64,000 nt of DNA, from positions 5,398,723 to 5,462,722 of the forward strand of contig CM029367.1 in NCBI GenBank assembly GCA_017165825.1, written 5' to 3'. Positions 12,838 to 23,711 of this stretch are shown here, in pieces. Position numbers and translations under genes: made by a program. Each line of letters starts with the position of its first letter. Positions within the stretch are counted from its first letter, which is position 1. The notes below the pieces were generated by a model. The model was given only the letters and a program-made list of their open reading frames with translations, was not told the origin of the DNA and searched no databases. The DNA comes from Hepsetus odoe. Taxonomy: Eukaryota > Chordata > Actinopteri > Characiformes > Hepsetidae.

Positions 12838-13188
12838 ATAGCAGGACAGCGCAGTGGGCAGCGCTATCGTCTTGCAGTGAGAAGGTCCTGAGTTTAATTT
12901 CCAGGCGGGGCGGTCCGGATTCTTTCTGTGTGGAGTTTGTTCTCCCCGTGTCTGTGTATGTTTCCTCCAGGAGTCTGAAGACATTCAGGTCAGGTGGAAT
13001 GGAGATGCAAAATTGTCCACTAGGTGTGAATGTGTGTGTGTGTGTGTGAGTGTGTGTCTATGTGTCTGCCATGCGATGGACTGGTGACCTGTCCAGGGTG
13101 TTTCTCCACTTTTCACCCTGTGAGAGCTGGGGTAGACTCCAACACCACCCCTGACCTTATTCAAGACAAGCGGCTATGAAAATGAGTG
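12838..13188 (+). mobile_element. DANA/Mermaid-like tRNA-derived SINE
   Basis: Head gcgcagtgggcagcgctatc (A box) and a B-box region in the tRNA-like 5' part, then ttctgtgtggagtttg and a (GT)n stretch. The tail has gatggactggtgacctgtcc and agctggggtagactccaac. This is the general plan of otophysan DANA/Mermaid SINEs. Confidence 0.85.
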
Positions 13189-13244
13189 TGTAAATCATAA
13201 TATTTGTGCCTTATGGCCCAGTCCTGTAAGTGTGAGTGAATCAC

Positions 13245-13441
13245 CTGTGTGTATAAGGGTTCGTAGATGTCCACTCCATTGTCTTTACTCTGTTCAATGG
13301 GGGTGTTCCCACGTTTCCAAATAAACCTGGCCGGAGGGTTGGAGTTGACAGTACAGCGCAGAAACACCGTCTTCTCCTGGTAGTAGTTACCCCGCACATC
13401 ACTGATGGTCTGGTGAACCGTGAGCACAGGCTTATCCAAGT
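13245..13441 (-). CDS. mdga1: mdga1 internal exon B (N-terminal half of Ig domain 2)
   Basis: This 197-bp exon takes two bases to complete a Tyr started in exon A, then reads 65 codons to end at phase 0. The product starts LDKPVLTVHQTISDVRG, has the Ig2 first cysteine in KTVFLRCTVNSNPPARF and the core tryptophan in FIWKRG, and ends DNGVDIYEPLYTQ. These strings match MDGA1 closely; the MDGA2 counterpart differs (VTVHQSIGEAKE, FLRCVANSNPPVRY). The acceptor is ...tatgttccag. The donor is cag then gtgatt, which has T rather than G at intron position +5, so it is weaker than the donors of exons A and C. The 44.8-kb intron before it is the longest span in the window. Ig2 belongs to the neuroligin-binding part of the protein. 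Confidence 0.93.
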
Positions 13442-13771
13442 CTGGAACATAAACGAATAAATACGCATATAAGTCATGTCTACAAACGCAGTCCACAAAA
13501 GTCCCTTCAGTGCAGTCCCCTCACGAGGAATCCTGTGTGAATACACTTCTGAGATCATTATTTTAGAAATGCTAAATATTCATCGGTTTCAGAAATGAGC
13601 CAACGGAACCTGAGCTCTGTAACCGCAAACATCTTCATAATGTTCATTAAAGTTCATTAAAGTTCATTAAAGCTCATGTTCGCTAATCACAGCTCGCACT
13701 GCCAAAGCGTTTCTAATAAAATGGCCATTGACATTTTCAATATACTATCCACCAAATATACTGCAGTTTTG

Positions 13772-13985
13772 TACAGTACTGTGCAAAAGTCTTGAGACAC
13801 TTCAAAACCGTTTCTCTTCATACATTACCCCAAAGAGCCAGCCTTTCTTGTATCCAGGCTTTCTGAAGCACTTTCTAAAGTTTTTGGCTCTCATTTTCAC
13901 TCCAGTCTGTGCGAAGCAGCTTGGGATCATCCTTTAGAATGTCCTTCAAGAAGGGAACTATACCTGAAGCCGAGCTAAAGAAATG
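13772..13985 (+). mobile_element. Tc1-like terminal fragment
   Basis: It begins tacagtactgtgcaaaagtc, the terminal inverted repeat motif also seen (inverted) at the ends of the other Tc1 relics here. No transposase motif is retained and no matching second end is seen. Confidence 0.6.
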
Positions 13986-14020
13986 ATTAGAAAGCTGGTA
14001 TGAACGGTGGTTCAGGCAAA

Positions 14021-14246
14021 AAGTGAAAGTGACTATTCATTGTGAGTGCACGGCACAGCACACAGTGACAGCACAACAAAATGACACCTCTGCATTTAAA
14101 CCCACACACAAACACGTGTAGTAGTGGGCAGCTATTGAAAGCGCCCAGAGAGCAGAGAGACGGGGACGGTACCTTGCTCAAAGGTACCTCAGGGCAACCT
14201 ACAGGCCTGGGATTCGAACCCATGATCTTCTGATCCTGGGCCAATC
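14021..14246 (-). mobile_element. tRNA-derived SINE, family A, head truncated
   Basis: The tail (tcacaatgaatagtcacttt on the minus strand), core and B box (gggttcgaatccc) are present. The copy stops near ggcccaggatc, so the A-box end is missing. Confidence 0.83.
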
Positions 14247-15400
14247 AAATACTTCATGTTATGAACCCTACATGTTGCAATAAATCACTACAATATTAAA
14301 CTTAAACCGCACAGAACTCGCCTTTGTTCCAGGTGTGTAGACAGGTTCAGGATGAGTGTAATTTTGTTACTGCATGTGCATGTGTCTATGTGTGTGTTTG
14401 TGTGGGTGTGCAGTGTATAACTTGAATTCTGTGTCCCTGAGCTGAGGGCAGATGCAGTCTGAGCAGAGAAGCATAGTGTGAGGGAAGGACAGATGAAAGA
14501 AAGCACGACTAGGCAAGCATCTTCTTCCACTTTCATTTCCTTCTTTCTATCTACCCTGTGGGCTGACATGCTGAAACCCCTCTGCCAACACCAGCGACGG
14601 TAAACATCTCTCCCCCTTAATCCACAGGCCCTAAATGTGCCCTCTTTTGCTTCCATTTGTGTATGCATGTACCATCCAGAATGACAGCAAGTGTCAGATA
14701 TGGTGGACAGGCTCGACCTTGATCAAAAAGAAGCTTAGAGTAAAAATATTCACCCTGGCCATTTATTCAGCAATTCCTGCTTCAATGGAATGGAATCAGA
14801 GTAAACCTATGGAAAGGTATTTTTCAATTTATAGATGCAAGAGGTCATCCCGCTTCGGCCTTGAAATAGAAATAGTTAAATAAACACAAATAAACATTAA
14901 TCTAAAAATATATATTTTATTTATTTATAAGAAAATTTATTGCATCACTCTTTTTTTCCCTAAATTTTTATCATTAAAAATAGTTTATTATTTTGTATTT
15001 CCTTTTTTTAAAACCATTGGTTACAATATTACAAAATACAGCTTAAGTCCGCTTATGTTGGCCTAAAAAATTATTTCTGTAATAGTTTCTATTAATCTCT
15101 ATTTTTCATGCCCCTAGTAATGCTTCTGTACCTTTACAGGAGGTAGAATGTGCCACAAAAAAAACTGAGAGAACATCTACAGGCGCTAATTAAAGCATGT
15201 TCGTCAACAACGCAACTGTTGAGTACAGTCCCCTACATAAGCACTGGAAAAAACATTTGCTTTTTCTACTCGCTGAAATCATTTGAGTTTGAGATGAAAA
15301 GATAAATAAAAGCTAAGAGATCAGATTTTCTGATTTTTTTTCCTGGTATTAAAATCTAGATTTACTCACTTTTGTATCTTTTGTGTCTTATATCTTTTGA

Positions 15401-15829
15401 ATGAGCTCTGTTAATGAAAAATGGAAAACCACTGATCTGCTTTGTAAAATGTTAAAAGCGGAAAAAGAAAAAAGGCCAGAACAACAGTCAGTGACATCAT
15501 GGACAACTTCCACAGTGAAGGGGTTTGAAGAAGACATTAAGAACAGAAAGACGGAGGCCATACAGCCAGAAGCAAAGCACTCGGCTGCAAAACCGGAAAA
15601 TGATTTATGGATGGATTTGATAAGATTGATCTCTGAAAATGTGAAATTAAAAAGTCAAGTTTCAAGTCAGAGGTCACAGGACTGCAGAAACTGTAAGTCA
15701 AAGTTGATAACAACCAACATAGTTTACGATTTATCAGCTTTATCAAACTCTAACAATGCTTGGACCCAGTTCTGCCAATCCTACAGAAGTGATTGTTATT
15801 TTATTTATTTATTTAATCATTTTAATTAA
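15401..15829 (+). other. Unassigned 142-codon open frame, possible antisense exon
   Basis: The frame starts at an ATG directly after an in-frame TGA. The product is rich in Lys and Glu, with a likely helical stretch around DLWMDLIRLISENVKLKSQV, and no family is recognised. An acceptor-like tract ends in ctag at 15359, and a perfect gtaagt lies at 15693-15698 inside the frame, so a shorter exon of 97 codons (15401-15692) is possible. The last third is low-complexity and AT-rich. It lies antisense in the large mdga1 intron. It may equally be a chance frame or a decayed mobile-element ORF. Confidence 0.2.
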
Positions 15830-15867
15830 TGAAATATACCATAAATATTCTAACAGCAAATAAGATG

Positions 15868-16180
15868 AAAGCGGATGGTGCAGTGGGTAGAGCTATCACC
15901 TCGGGGCAAGAAGGTCCTGGGTTTGAGCCCCAGCCGGGACGGTCTGGGTTTTTTCTGTGTGGAGTTTGCACGTTCTCCCCTGTGTGAGTTTCCTCTCCGG
16001 AGGTCCGAGTTCCTCCCAAAATGCAAAATCATTTTGCAGTGATCCACCATCCTAAAACCTGCACATCAGATTATGTGCAGATGCTAGATTTCTCCCTAGG
16101 TGTGAGTGAGTGTGTGTGTGTGTGTGCGTGTGTGTGAGTGTGTGTCTGTGTCTGCCCTGGGATGGATTGGCGACCTGTCC
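15868..16180 (+). mobile_element. DANA/Mermaid-like SINE, 3' truncated
   Basis: Head gtgcagtgggtagagctatc, B box gggtttgagcccc, ttctgtgtggagtttgcac, a (GT)n stretch and gatggattggcgacctgtcc are visible. The rest of the tail is absent. Confidence 0.85.
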
Positions 16181-16484
16181 AATAGAAATCAAAACCACAG
16201 TAATGAAGAAGATCACAGCAAAATGGTTTTGAGTTTGGCCCTTGTTTGAACTTAAAAAAGTCACTGAAACAGAGTGAGCTCATGAGGAAAATGGAAGTTT
16301 CATTTAGCGAAGTCCAAGTTCTGTGATTTGAGGAAAAATGGATTCATTCACTTTTCTAATTTGTCTGCTGAAATAAAATAAGAGCACATAACCACAGCGA
16401 CTGGCTACATTTCTACCAGGGGTGCATATCAAATATACATCCCATTAACACGGGAGGACAAGAACCCATTTCCATCCCCCTTCC

Positions 16485-16620
16485 ACTTTGAGTCGAGTCG
16501 TTTCGAGTCAAATGGCTCGAGTCCGAGTCCAAGTCTGAGTTATTGGTGTTTAAGTCAAAGTCGAGTTTCAACTCATCAAATCTGTGACTTGAGCCTGACA
16601 CAGGTTTAAATAATGTGACT
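16485..16620. repeat. gagtc/gagtcc-rich degenerate repeat
   Basis: Short units built on gagtc recur in both directions (gagtcgagtcg, ctcgagtccgagtcc, aagtcaaagtcgag). Degenerate, without a fixed period. Confidence 0.6.
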
Positions 16621-16639
16621 CGATCCCACACCCTCATAT

Positions 16640-16830
16640 AGTGTCCAAAAGTTTGCAGACGCCTGTTCCCTCTTTAGTAATAGGCTGCAGTCTTCTAAGG
16701 ATGCTGTGCACTGGAGATGGAACATTGCAGAGAGGATCTGATTGCATTCAGCCACCCAAGAGCAGTAGTGAAGTTAGGTATACTGATGTTTCTTGACCTA
16801 AATGGATTAAATTCAGTTTAGCAATCAGTC
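16640..16830. mobile_element. Interspersed repeat fragment, probably non-autonomous DNA transposon
   Basis: Begins gtgtccaaaagtttgcagac, which resembles the terminal segment (tgtccaaaagtttgtggacacc) of a repeat common in fish genomes, and contains ggatctgattgcattcagcc, also repeat-like. No second end is seen. Confidence 0.45.
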
Positions 16831-17594
16831 CTGTGCAGATCATTAAACACGATCAAGCACTGCAGCTACATATGGATTATTTGAATTGGAAAGGCATCAA
16901 AGTGCAGATCTGCCCACACTCCATCACACTCACAAGCATACACGTACACCATACCTCCAGCAGCCAAATAATAATCTCAATACTGCTGCAGCTAGGAAGT
17001 CAAGAGAGAGAGAGAGCGAGAAAGAAAGAATTAAATTAAATAATGGGGTATAGGTTAAATCTGTCTAAAAGTGTGAAACTGGCTGATCTGTGCTTTCAAA
17101 GAGAAGCTTGATTTCCAAATCCTCTTTGATTTCCAATATACAAGACCCACTCTAATAGGCTGATGCGTCTGGGGAGTACTGTGTGTTTTTGAGCATGTGT
17201 GCTCTTGTCCACACAAACACCAAACAGAAAATATGTATCCACACCGTGGAGCGTATGCGCTACCACTCTAAAATGTGTGGGTGGGCGTGGACGTTCATTT
17301 GAGGATGCTCTTGCATGTAGCAAAGTGAAGGAAAATGATTCCTTATACAAAACTAGGGCCTAGTGGTATTACTATTAGTGTATTTTTCTTTCAGTGCGAC
17401 ATATGGTGTGCACTAAGAAGTGACCTCTTATTAAAATTAAATAAAACATTTTTTAAACACTTTTAAAACAGATTCAGTCTACCTTTTGGGAATTACTCAA
17501 ACTTTGGTAATATCTACAGTATAATGCATGTGGAATTTTTTTTTTCTTTCATTTGGCAAGGTTGAATTGCACTAGAGTGCAATAGAGAACTATT

Positions 17595-18090
17595 CCTCTT
17601 TGGCCAGTGATTATCTGAGTGCACGGGTCCTTTTTCCCTCCTTACTCTCCAACCTCTCATACAAATCACCAAACACCTTATCTTTAGCCTTCGCCACTGC
17701 TTTCATCGCCCTGCGCTTCATCTTTGCTTTCTTCATCTCTCTGACTGTCCCACTTCTTCTTCACCTGTATCTTCTTCTGTATACACTCCTGAACTTCTGG
17801 GTTCCACCACCAGGTTTCCTTATCCTGCTTCTTCCTTCCAGATGTCGCACCAAGTACCTTTCTAGCCGTCTGCCTTACCACTTCTTTCCACTTTTTTCAA
17901 CTAGTTTCCCAGCAATCTGGTAGCTCTTTAACACCTCCCAGTGCCCGTGTTAACTCCTGCCTGAATTCCATCTTGCAGTCTTCCTCCTTCAGCTTCCACC
18001 GCTTGATCCTTGACTCTGCCCTCACTTTCCTCCTCTTCTTGACCTCCAAGGTCATCCTACAGACCACCGTCCAATTCTGTTTAGCTATAC
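17595..18090 (-). mobile_element. RTE-like LINE fragment (region between endonuclease and RT)
   Basis: On the minus strand the frame reads ARKVLGATSGRKKQDKETWW, then NPEVQECIQKKIQ. This resembles the WWW/EVQ-containing linker between the endonuclease and reverse transcriptase of RTE-clade LINEs. Neighbouring frames extend it to both sides with stops. Confidence 0.7.
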
Positions 18091-18398
18091 TGTTTAGCTA
18101 AATCCTTGACTGATTGGTTAACTGGTTGATTGATTGATTGTATGATTGATGTCATTTTCAATCAAACTCCTATTGTTTCACATTTGTTTATTGACTTTTC
18201 AACAAAGGATGCAAAAATGACAGTTGAAGCTTCTAAGACTTAAATTTGAGTACTTTTAAATGTATTTTGCTTGTACTTGTGTTTTGCCATTTTTGGCGCA
18301 GTCTTTCTAAATACTTGAAGTCTTTACTCTGAACATACTGGCAGAACAACAGAAAACTTTGCAATGTGCAGCTGGTTTTGTATAGTTACACACAGTGT

Positions 18399-18923
18399 GT
18401 TGGAAAAATGCCGTAAACAAAGAATGCTTTCAGAAATGGAAGTGTTCATCATTTATTTTCATCAATCAACAAAATGCAGTGAATGAACAAAAGAGAATCT
18501 AAATCAAATCAATACTTGGTGTGACCACCCTTTACCTTCAAAACAGCATCAATTCTTCTAGGTACACTTGCACACAGTTTTTGGAGGAACTCTGCTGGTA
18601 GGTTGTTCCAAACATGACTGTGTTTCAACCTCCGTGTGACATTGATGGTCATCAGTACCTGTTTGGTAAAACTGGTTGATCAGACACCGACTATAATCCT
18701 ACAGAATCCCTGACTTTGTGCAAGTGTACCTAGAAGAACTGATGCTGGTTTGAAGGTAAAAGGTAGTAACACCAAATATTGATGTGATTTAGATTTTTCT
18801 TTTGTTTGCTCACTTTGCATTTTGTAAATTGATCAAAATAAAAATCATTATTTATATTTCTGAAAGCATTCTTTGTTTACAGCATTTTTTGACACCTGCC
18901 TAAAACGTTTGCACAGTACTGTA
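18399..18923. mobile_element. Tc1-like fold-back (internally deleted) element
   Basis: The left part (18399-18600) is close to the reverse complement of the right part (18720-18923): both contain the transposase end and its 3' flank (caaatattgat, gtacctagaagaa, gaaagcattctttg). The right end finishes with gcacagtactgta; the left end lacks the outer 30 bp. Between the arms are fragments of the Tc1 5' region (gactgtgtttcaacctccgt). It could form a hairpin with arms of about 200 bp. Confidence 0.8.
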
Positions 18924-19090
18924 TATTTTAAAGTCAGTTTAAGGGAAAAGGAGATATATAAGAGTATATTTACAGATGTCCTCCATCTCTAACCTTTGTT
19001 ACCCCTTTCTGATAATAACTGCTGTTTTCAATTTCTCTTTTCTGAAAATTTGTTTTAAATAAATTTTTTTAATCATTTAGTTTCATAAAA
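18924..19090. repeat. Unclassified interspersed repeat, copy 1
   Basis: Shares tattttaaagtcagttt, acagatgtcctccatctc and ctgttttcaatttctc with a second copy at 21018-21159. Not assigned to a family. Confidence 0.6.
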
Positions 19091-19136
19091 GATCTTTTCA
19101 AAGTGTGAATATTATTTTCAGTTATCGGTTCGTAGT

Positions 19137-19423
19137 TGTCACGGTGTGGTGTCGTGGGCTGAACACCAGTGCAGAGCCGAGAGCTTCGTACTGAACTTTA
19201 ATAACAGATAACGTGCACAGAACTCATAAACTAAATATACTAAACATAACAAGTGTAAAACACAACATGAATAATCACACAGGTGAGCACACAGAATGAC
19301 CAGCGCCCTGCTCTGATTCGTTTGGGCTTATAACGCCAGCCCCCGATGAGGCACACCTGGCACCCAATGCCCAGGTGTGCACAATCAGAGCAGGGCGCCC
19401 TCTACTGGCACAGGACCGTTACA
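19137..19423 (-). mobile_element. Solo LTR, same family as the 33-kb LTR element
   Basis: 287 bp with tgt...aca termini and strong similarity over the full length to the LTRs at 33052-33333 and 33879-34158 (cagagccgagagcttcgtac, gaccagcgccctgctctgat). Flanks gtagt and gtaat look like a 5-bp target duplication with one change. TATA-like ttataa and the paired arms agcgccctgctctgatt / aatcagagcagggcgc are conserved. The orientation follows the polypurine tract of the longer element. Confidence 0.85.
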
Positions 19424-20667
19424 GTAATAGTGCAATTTATTGCAAAATCACAAAATTCCTCAAAAATGATGAAAACCTGCGATAAACCCAGAAATGGTTA
19501 ATACTAAAGCTCAGACTATTAGAGGCTACATACCGAGTTATCTATAAATCTTGTCAGATGGCCCTTTGGGAAAACCTAATAAGAAAGTGCTCCCAAATGG
19601 GAAGAGCGAGGGACAGGCTGACCAGGACAAAAGCAGGGAACGAGGCGAGAGATTGATTTTCTGGGTCGGGTCGGAGGCAGTTTCGAGAGCATCCCAGATC
19701 CGAGGTGGAGGCAGGCTCGACTACGGCAGTGTGGTCTCAGAAACTAGGCCTGGAAACAAGTCATTGAGTATTTAATAAGCCATTGAGTCTGAGCATTTTA
19801 GTGGATCGTGCTTTGCTTGAGACAGGCGGCGAATGCAATTATGTGATGTTTGTGCATGGAGGCCTCTCTGAAAACCAATATGATTAAAGTAAAGAAAAAC
19901 TGTAATGGTATAATATCACACACAAACACACACACACATGCACACATCTGTACACAGAGGAGCGCAAATAGAGGCGGGCCATGCTTTTGATCCAGCCAGC
20001 AGCTCGTCAATTATTTACGACTCCACACAGCATCTTAAACTGGGTATAGGCCTACATTTGGAAATAATGAGAGGGATGCCAGGCCTTAGAATGCAAAGCA
20101 GAGAAGTAAAGATTATTTTATCTCTTTCTCCATTTGCTCATTTACGATCACTGGAGCTTCACTCTCGTCTGTTTCAACAGTTGCCTCGTGGATTCGGCCC
20201 TCAAATTCCACGGCACACACTTGGATGTAAATTCTGATCTAAATGTCCACTTAATATCCACAAACCTTTTTGATTTATGGTTATGCATAAAAAGAAATAA
20301 AAACGTGTCAATAAAAAAGATTTTGCATTTGTGGATATAATGCATGCGGCATAAGCATGCTACAGGAACATGCACAGCTTACATTGGACACATTTTGCAT
20401 TTTTTATTTTCCAATTACATCATATAAACATGCAATATAAGCTGCCTGTATCACAACACAATCTGTTCTTCTTTTTTGCACCTCATTTCAATTCAATTAT
20501 TGAATTTATTGAATTGAATTGTTGAAATTACTGAACTAGAAAGCACTATTTCACCTTCACTGATAACTACGCACTGCAGTGTGGCGGAGACCACTGCCAT
20601 TGAGGAGTATCATTGCCATAAAGGGATGTTCTTGGTCTGCTAGTAGTTCAGGTAGATTGTATGTGTC

Positions 20668-20727
20668 TACATTTACATTTGCAGCATCTAGCAGACGTTC
20701 TTATCCATGTCCTTATTACAGTCCCCC
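20668..20727 (-). mobile_element. V-SINE/L2-type tail fragment
   Basis: The reverse complement contains gaacgtctgctagatgctgc, a variant of the widespread fish tail 'taaaagcgtctgctaaatg'. Confidence 0.5.
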
Positions 20728-21017
20728 TGACAACTTAATTGACAACTTAAATTTGCAACATTTCTAAATACTTTATTTACTCTGAACAAAATGAAAGAAA
20801 ATGTTGCTGTGTGGAGACAGCTTTCATATAGTAGTCATATAGTTATATATAAAAATAGACCAATGTATAATTATGCTCAAAAGAATAAAAAACTCTAGTT
20901 CACGTTCTTCATAGCTGCTAATTTTTGCTCATACAAGTCATCTCCATGCATGTACTGTAGACAGAGGCTGTACATCCAGTTTGCCATGATTGTGCAGCAC
21001 GTATTGGCAAAACAATA

Positions 21018-21159
21018 TATTTTAAAGTCAATTTTGGGAAAAGGTGTCCAAAATTTCTTTACTTCTGATAAAAGTATATTTGCAGATGTCCTGCATCTCC
21101 AGCCTTCCTTACCACTCTCATAATAATATCTGATGTTTTCAATTTCTACTTTCAGATTT
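21018..21159. repeat. Unclassified interspersed repeat, copy 2
   Basis: Similar to 18924-19090. A solo LTR is inserted in it at 21160; the sequence resumes after the LTR at 21430. Confidence 0.6.
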
Positions 21160-21429
21160 TGTAACGGTGACCACCGAACCCCAGCCATGGCCACGGTCCC
21201 AGACTCCCGAATTCTGAGCCGGAATTTCTATCCAACCACTCATTAATCTCACCCAATCCTCCTCACCCGGTCTGCCAGGTATTTAAGGTTTGCCAGCCCA
21301 ACCCAGTCTCGCCTGTTCTCTGTTTTTGTATCTGTTTTGCCTCAGTTCTTTGTACCCTTGTGTCCTTCTGATTAAAGAACCCTGAAGTCTGCCACTCACT
21401 TGTGCCTCTCCTTCCTTGCAAACATGACA
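21160..21429 (+). mobile_element. Solo LTR with perfect 5-bp target duplication
   Basis: Starts tgtaacggtgacc and ends aaacatgaca, flanked on both sides by gattt (21155-21159 and 21430-21434). It carries a TATA-like gtatttaag and a polyadenylation-like attaaa downstream in the expected order for a plus-strand LTR. Different family from the 19-kb solo LTR. Confidence 0.85.
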
Positions 21430-21548
21430 GATTTCTCCTGTTTTTCACAATTTTCCAGTTCACATGCACTTGTGTGGAGGTGGACAGGGTTCAACATGGG
21501 TGCTCTGTATGGTCAGCAGCTACACAGCCCCATATACCATATAGCACC

Positions 21549-21789
21549 GGGGCAGCGGTGGCCTAGTGGTTAGGGAGTTGGCCACAGAATCGGAAGATGG
21601 GGGGGTTCAAACCCCTTACCAGTAGGTTGCCTTGAGGTACCCTTGAGCAAGGTACTGTCCCTGTCACTGCTCCCCGGGCAGTTTCCATAGCTGCATGGTG
21701 TGTTTGTGCATGGGTTAAATGCAGAAGTCCAATTTCGTTGTGGTTTGGTGTGCTGTGTGTTCTCACAATGACAAGAATAGCCACTTTCA
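21549..21789 (+). mobile_element. tRNA-derived SINE, family A, full length
   Basis: One of the best preserved copies: ggggcagcggtggcctagtg, ggttcaaacccc, cttgagcaaggtactgtccc, catgggttaaatgcagaagt and the 3' end caagaatagccactttca. Confidence 0.9.
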
Positions 21790-22723
21790 TACTGCAAGCT
21801 CGAAGGCAAGGTGCTTTTTACTATCATATGTTTGCTTTTTCAGCAATTGGTGCTGCAAAAGCTCTTCAGATGGGATAGCCTTTACTGCCCATGAGTAACA
21901 ATAAGCCTTGGGAGAACCTTGCCACTGGTTCACTGGTTGTCCTGGACCGCATTTGTAGGCACTAACCACTGGATATTGGTAACACCACAAACCGTCCACT
22001 TGATATCCCATCTAATTGGCAAGAGCCACCGCAATCAGAAAAAGAATGTAACTTGATTTTAATGTTGTGCAAGCATTTATTCTTGTCTCTTGCTGAGTTT
22101 ATATTCCATGAAAACTGTTCATGTGAACAGGTTACGGGATAAGACCAAGGATTTCATTCTTTTTGGGAAGCAAAGAGGCACTTTGCTACTATTAATTAGT
22201 TTGTCTGCCCTCAGCCGCTCCATCTAATGTGTTCCCAATCCATACTGTATTTAAATGATGCCTTGCAAGAGGGATCTCCAGCATGATTACAATATTCAGC
22301 CCCCGAGGCAAATCTTTGATCAGATTAATTAACCGGGCGAAGATGCAATAGATCAAGACATAAGTGATCAATGTGTGGAGCATCACATTCTAATATAACC
22401 CCAAAGCACAGGCTAATCCTATGCCTGGGGTCACTGGAGATAAGGGTCAAGGGTTAACACAAATGGCCGTATTGCTATTTGGAGGCAATTTATATTACCT
22501 CATATCCTTGGGTTTCAATGGTGCACAGCTGTTGAGCCAGAGGGATTCAGATTTAGGGATTATTTACAGTTTATGACTCTTTAAACAGAAGGATCGGATT
22601 CAATAGATCAATTGTTCGCTTTTAAAATGAGATGTTAAGACTATTATATTTGATTCATGATCAGCTAGGCTACCTTTTTCCTCCGGAGGTGACCTTTGCA
22701 CTGAACACCCTACAGGCAGACAT
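21790..22723. other. mdga1: Non-repetitive intronic stretch
   Basis: No repeat family or coding signal is recognised. The segment 22090-22620 is moderately AT-rich, mixed in sequence and rich in TAAT/ATTA-type and ATCAAT motifs. It is a place to look for conserved enhancer sequence, but conservation cannot be judged here. Confidence 0.3.
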
Positions 22724-23070
22724 AACAACAGCAACATCATTAAATCCAATGACGAGGGAAGTGAATAACGCTGATTATTTTGTTACTATGCCAACTGTCA
22801 AGCGGTGGGACATCTTAAGGTGAAATGTTGGAAGCAGGAAAGACAGGCCTAAGGATCTGAGCAGCATTGAAAGGTCCGTTGGGATGGCTTAATGATGAGG
22901 TCAGAACATCTTATGATCCTGTTCAAAGTATGCAGTGATTAAAAGATATGGCACCCTATGGGAAGAAGGCAAGTTGGTGGGGGCAGCGTAACACTCTGGG
23001 CAGTGTACTGCTGGGAAACCTTGGACCCTGGCATTCATATCAGATGTACTTTGACTCAAACCACCTAGCT
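22724..23070 (+). mobile_element. Tc1/mariner-like transposase pseudogene, deleted
   Basis: Contains gaagtgaataacgctgatta and gttggaagcaggaaagacag, then, after a large internal deletion, frames for GKKA, WWGQRNTLGSVLLGNLG and PWHSYQMYFDSNH that match a transposase common in fish ('WETLGPGIHVDVTLT'). Stops and frame changes show decay. Confidence 0.75.
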
Positions 23071-23711
23071 ATAAAGCACTTCTACTCTTAGTTGTTACTA
23101 CTCCCGAAGTCCCTGAACACATCAGTCATATCTGTAATTATTATTTACTTTTGTAGCAATCCAGGAAGAACGTAACAATTCGATCTTATTGTATTGGTAA
23201 GATGAGAAAAAGATATTCTATTCTGTTCTGTGTGAATTCTCATTCAGTCCACACATTAATTCATGCACTCATCCAGGCATTTGTCCAATCATTTCTCTTC
23301 CTTTGCACAATTATAGTTTACCCTATGTTCATTATGCACATGTGAACAAGGATCAGCTGCAAAAACAGATAATCCAGTAAAGTGTGGAGAATCATCTCGT
23401 TGCCTTAAAATTACTCCCAAAAAACATTAAAACTAAATAAAAATGAACAAACAATGACATTTTGGTAGGAACATTACATCGGTAGAACTCTCTGTAACCT
23501 TTAACCCTAGTAGAGCACTTTCGTGATGCTATATTCTGAAGCTATAAGGGATTTAGGGATGGATTTATGATGACAGGTTGTTTGAAATGTTTTGCTTTTT
23601 CTTTTGGCACCTGCTGAATGAATGGAAGTAAGCCAGTTACATAATGTTACTGTTGAATGCCAAATATGTTTTTTTTATTTCTTTTTTTTAATCTACCAGT
23701 GTCTTCAAATT

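Larger units (their letters stand above)
10200..13244 (-). other. mdga1: mdga1 intron between exons B and C
   Basis: This is a 3,045-bp intron bounded by gtgatt and a TG-rich tract ending in cag. It contains a Tc1-like transposase relic (11609-11980) and a DANA-like SINE (12838-13188). I see nothing else in 10236-11608 or 11981-12837 beyond a purine-rich stretch near 10740-10765. Confidence 0.88.
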
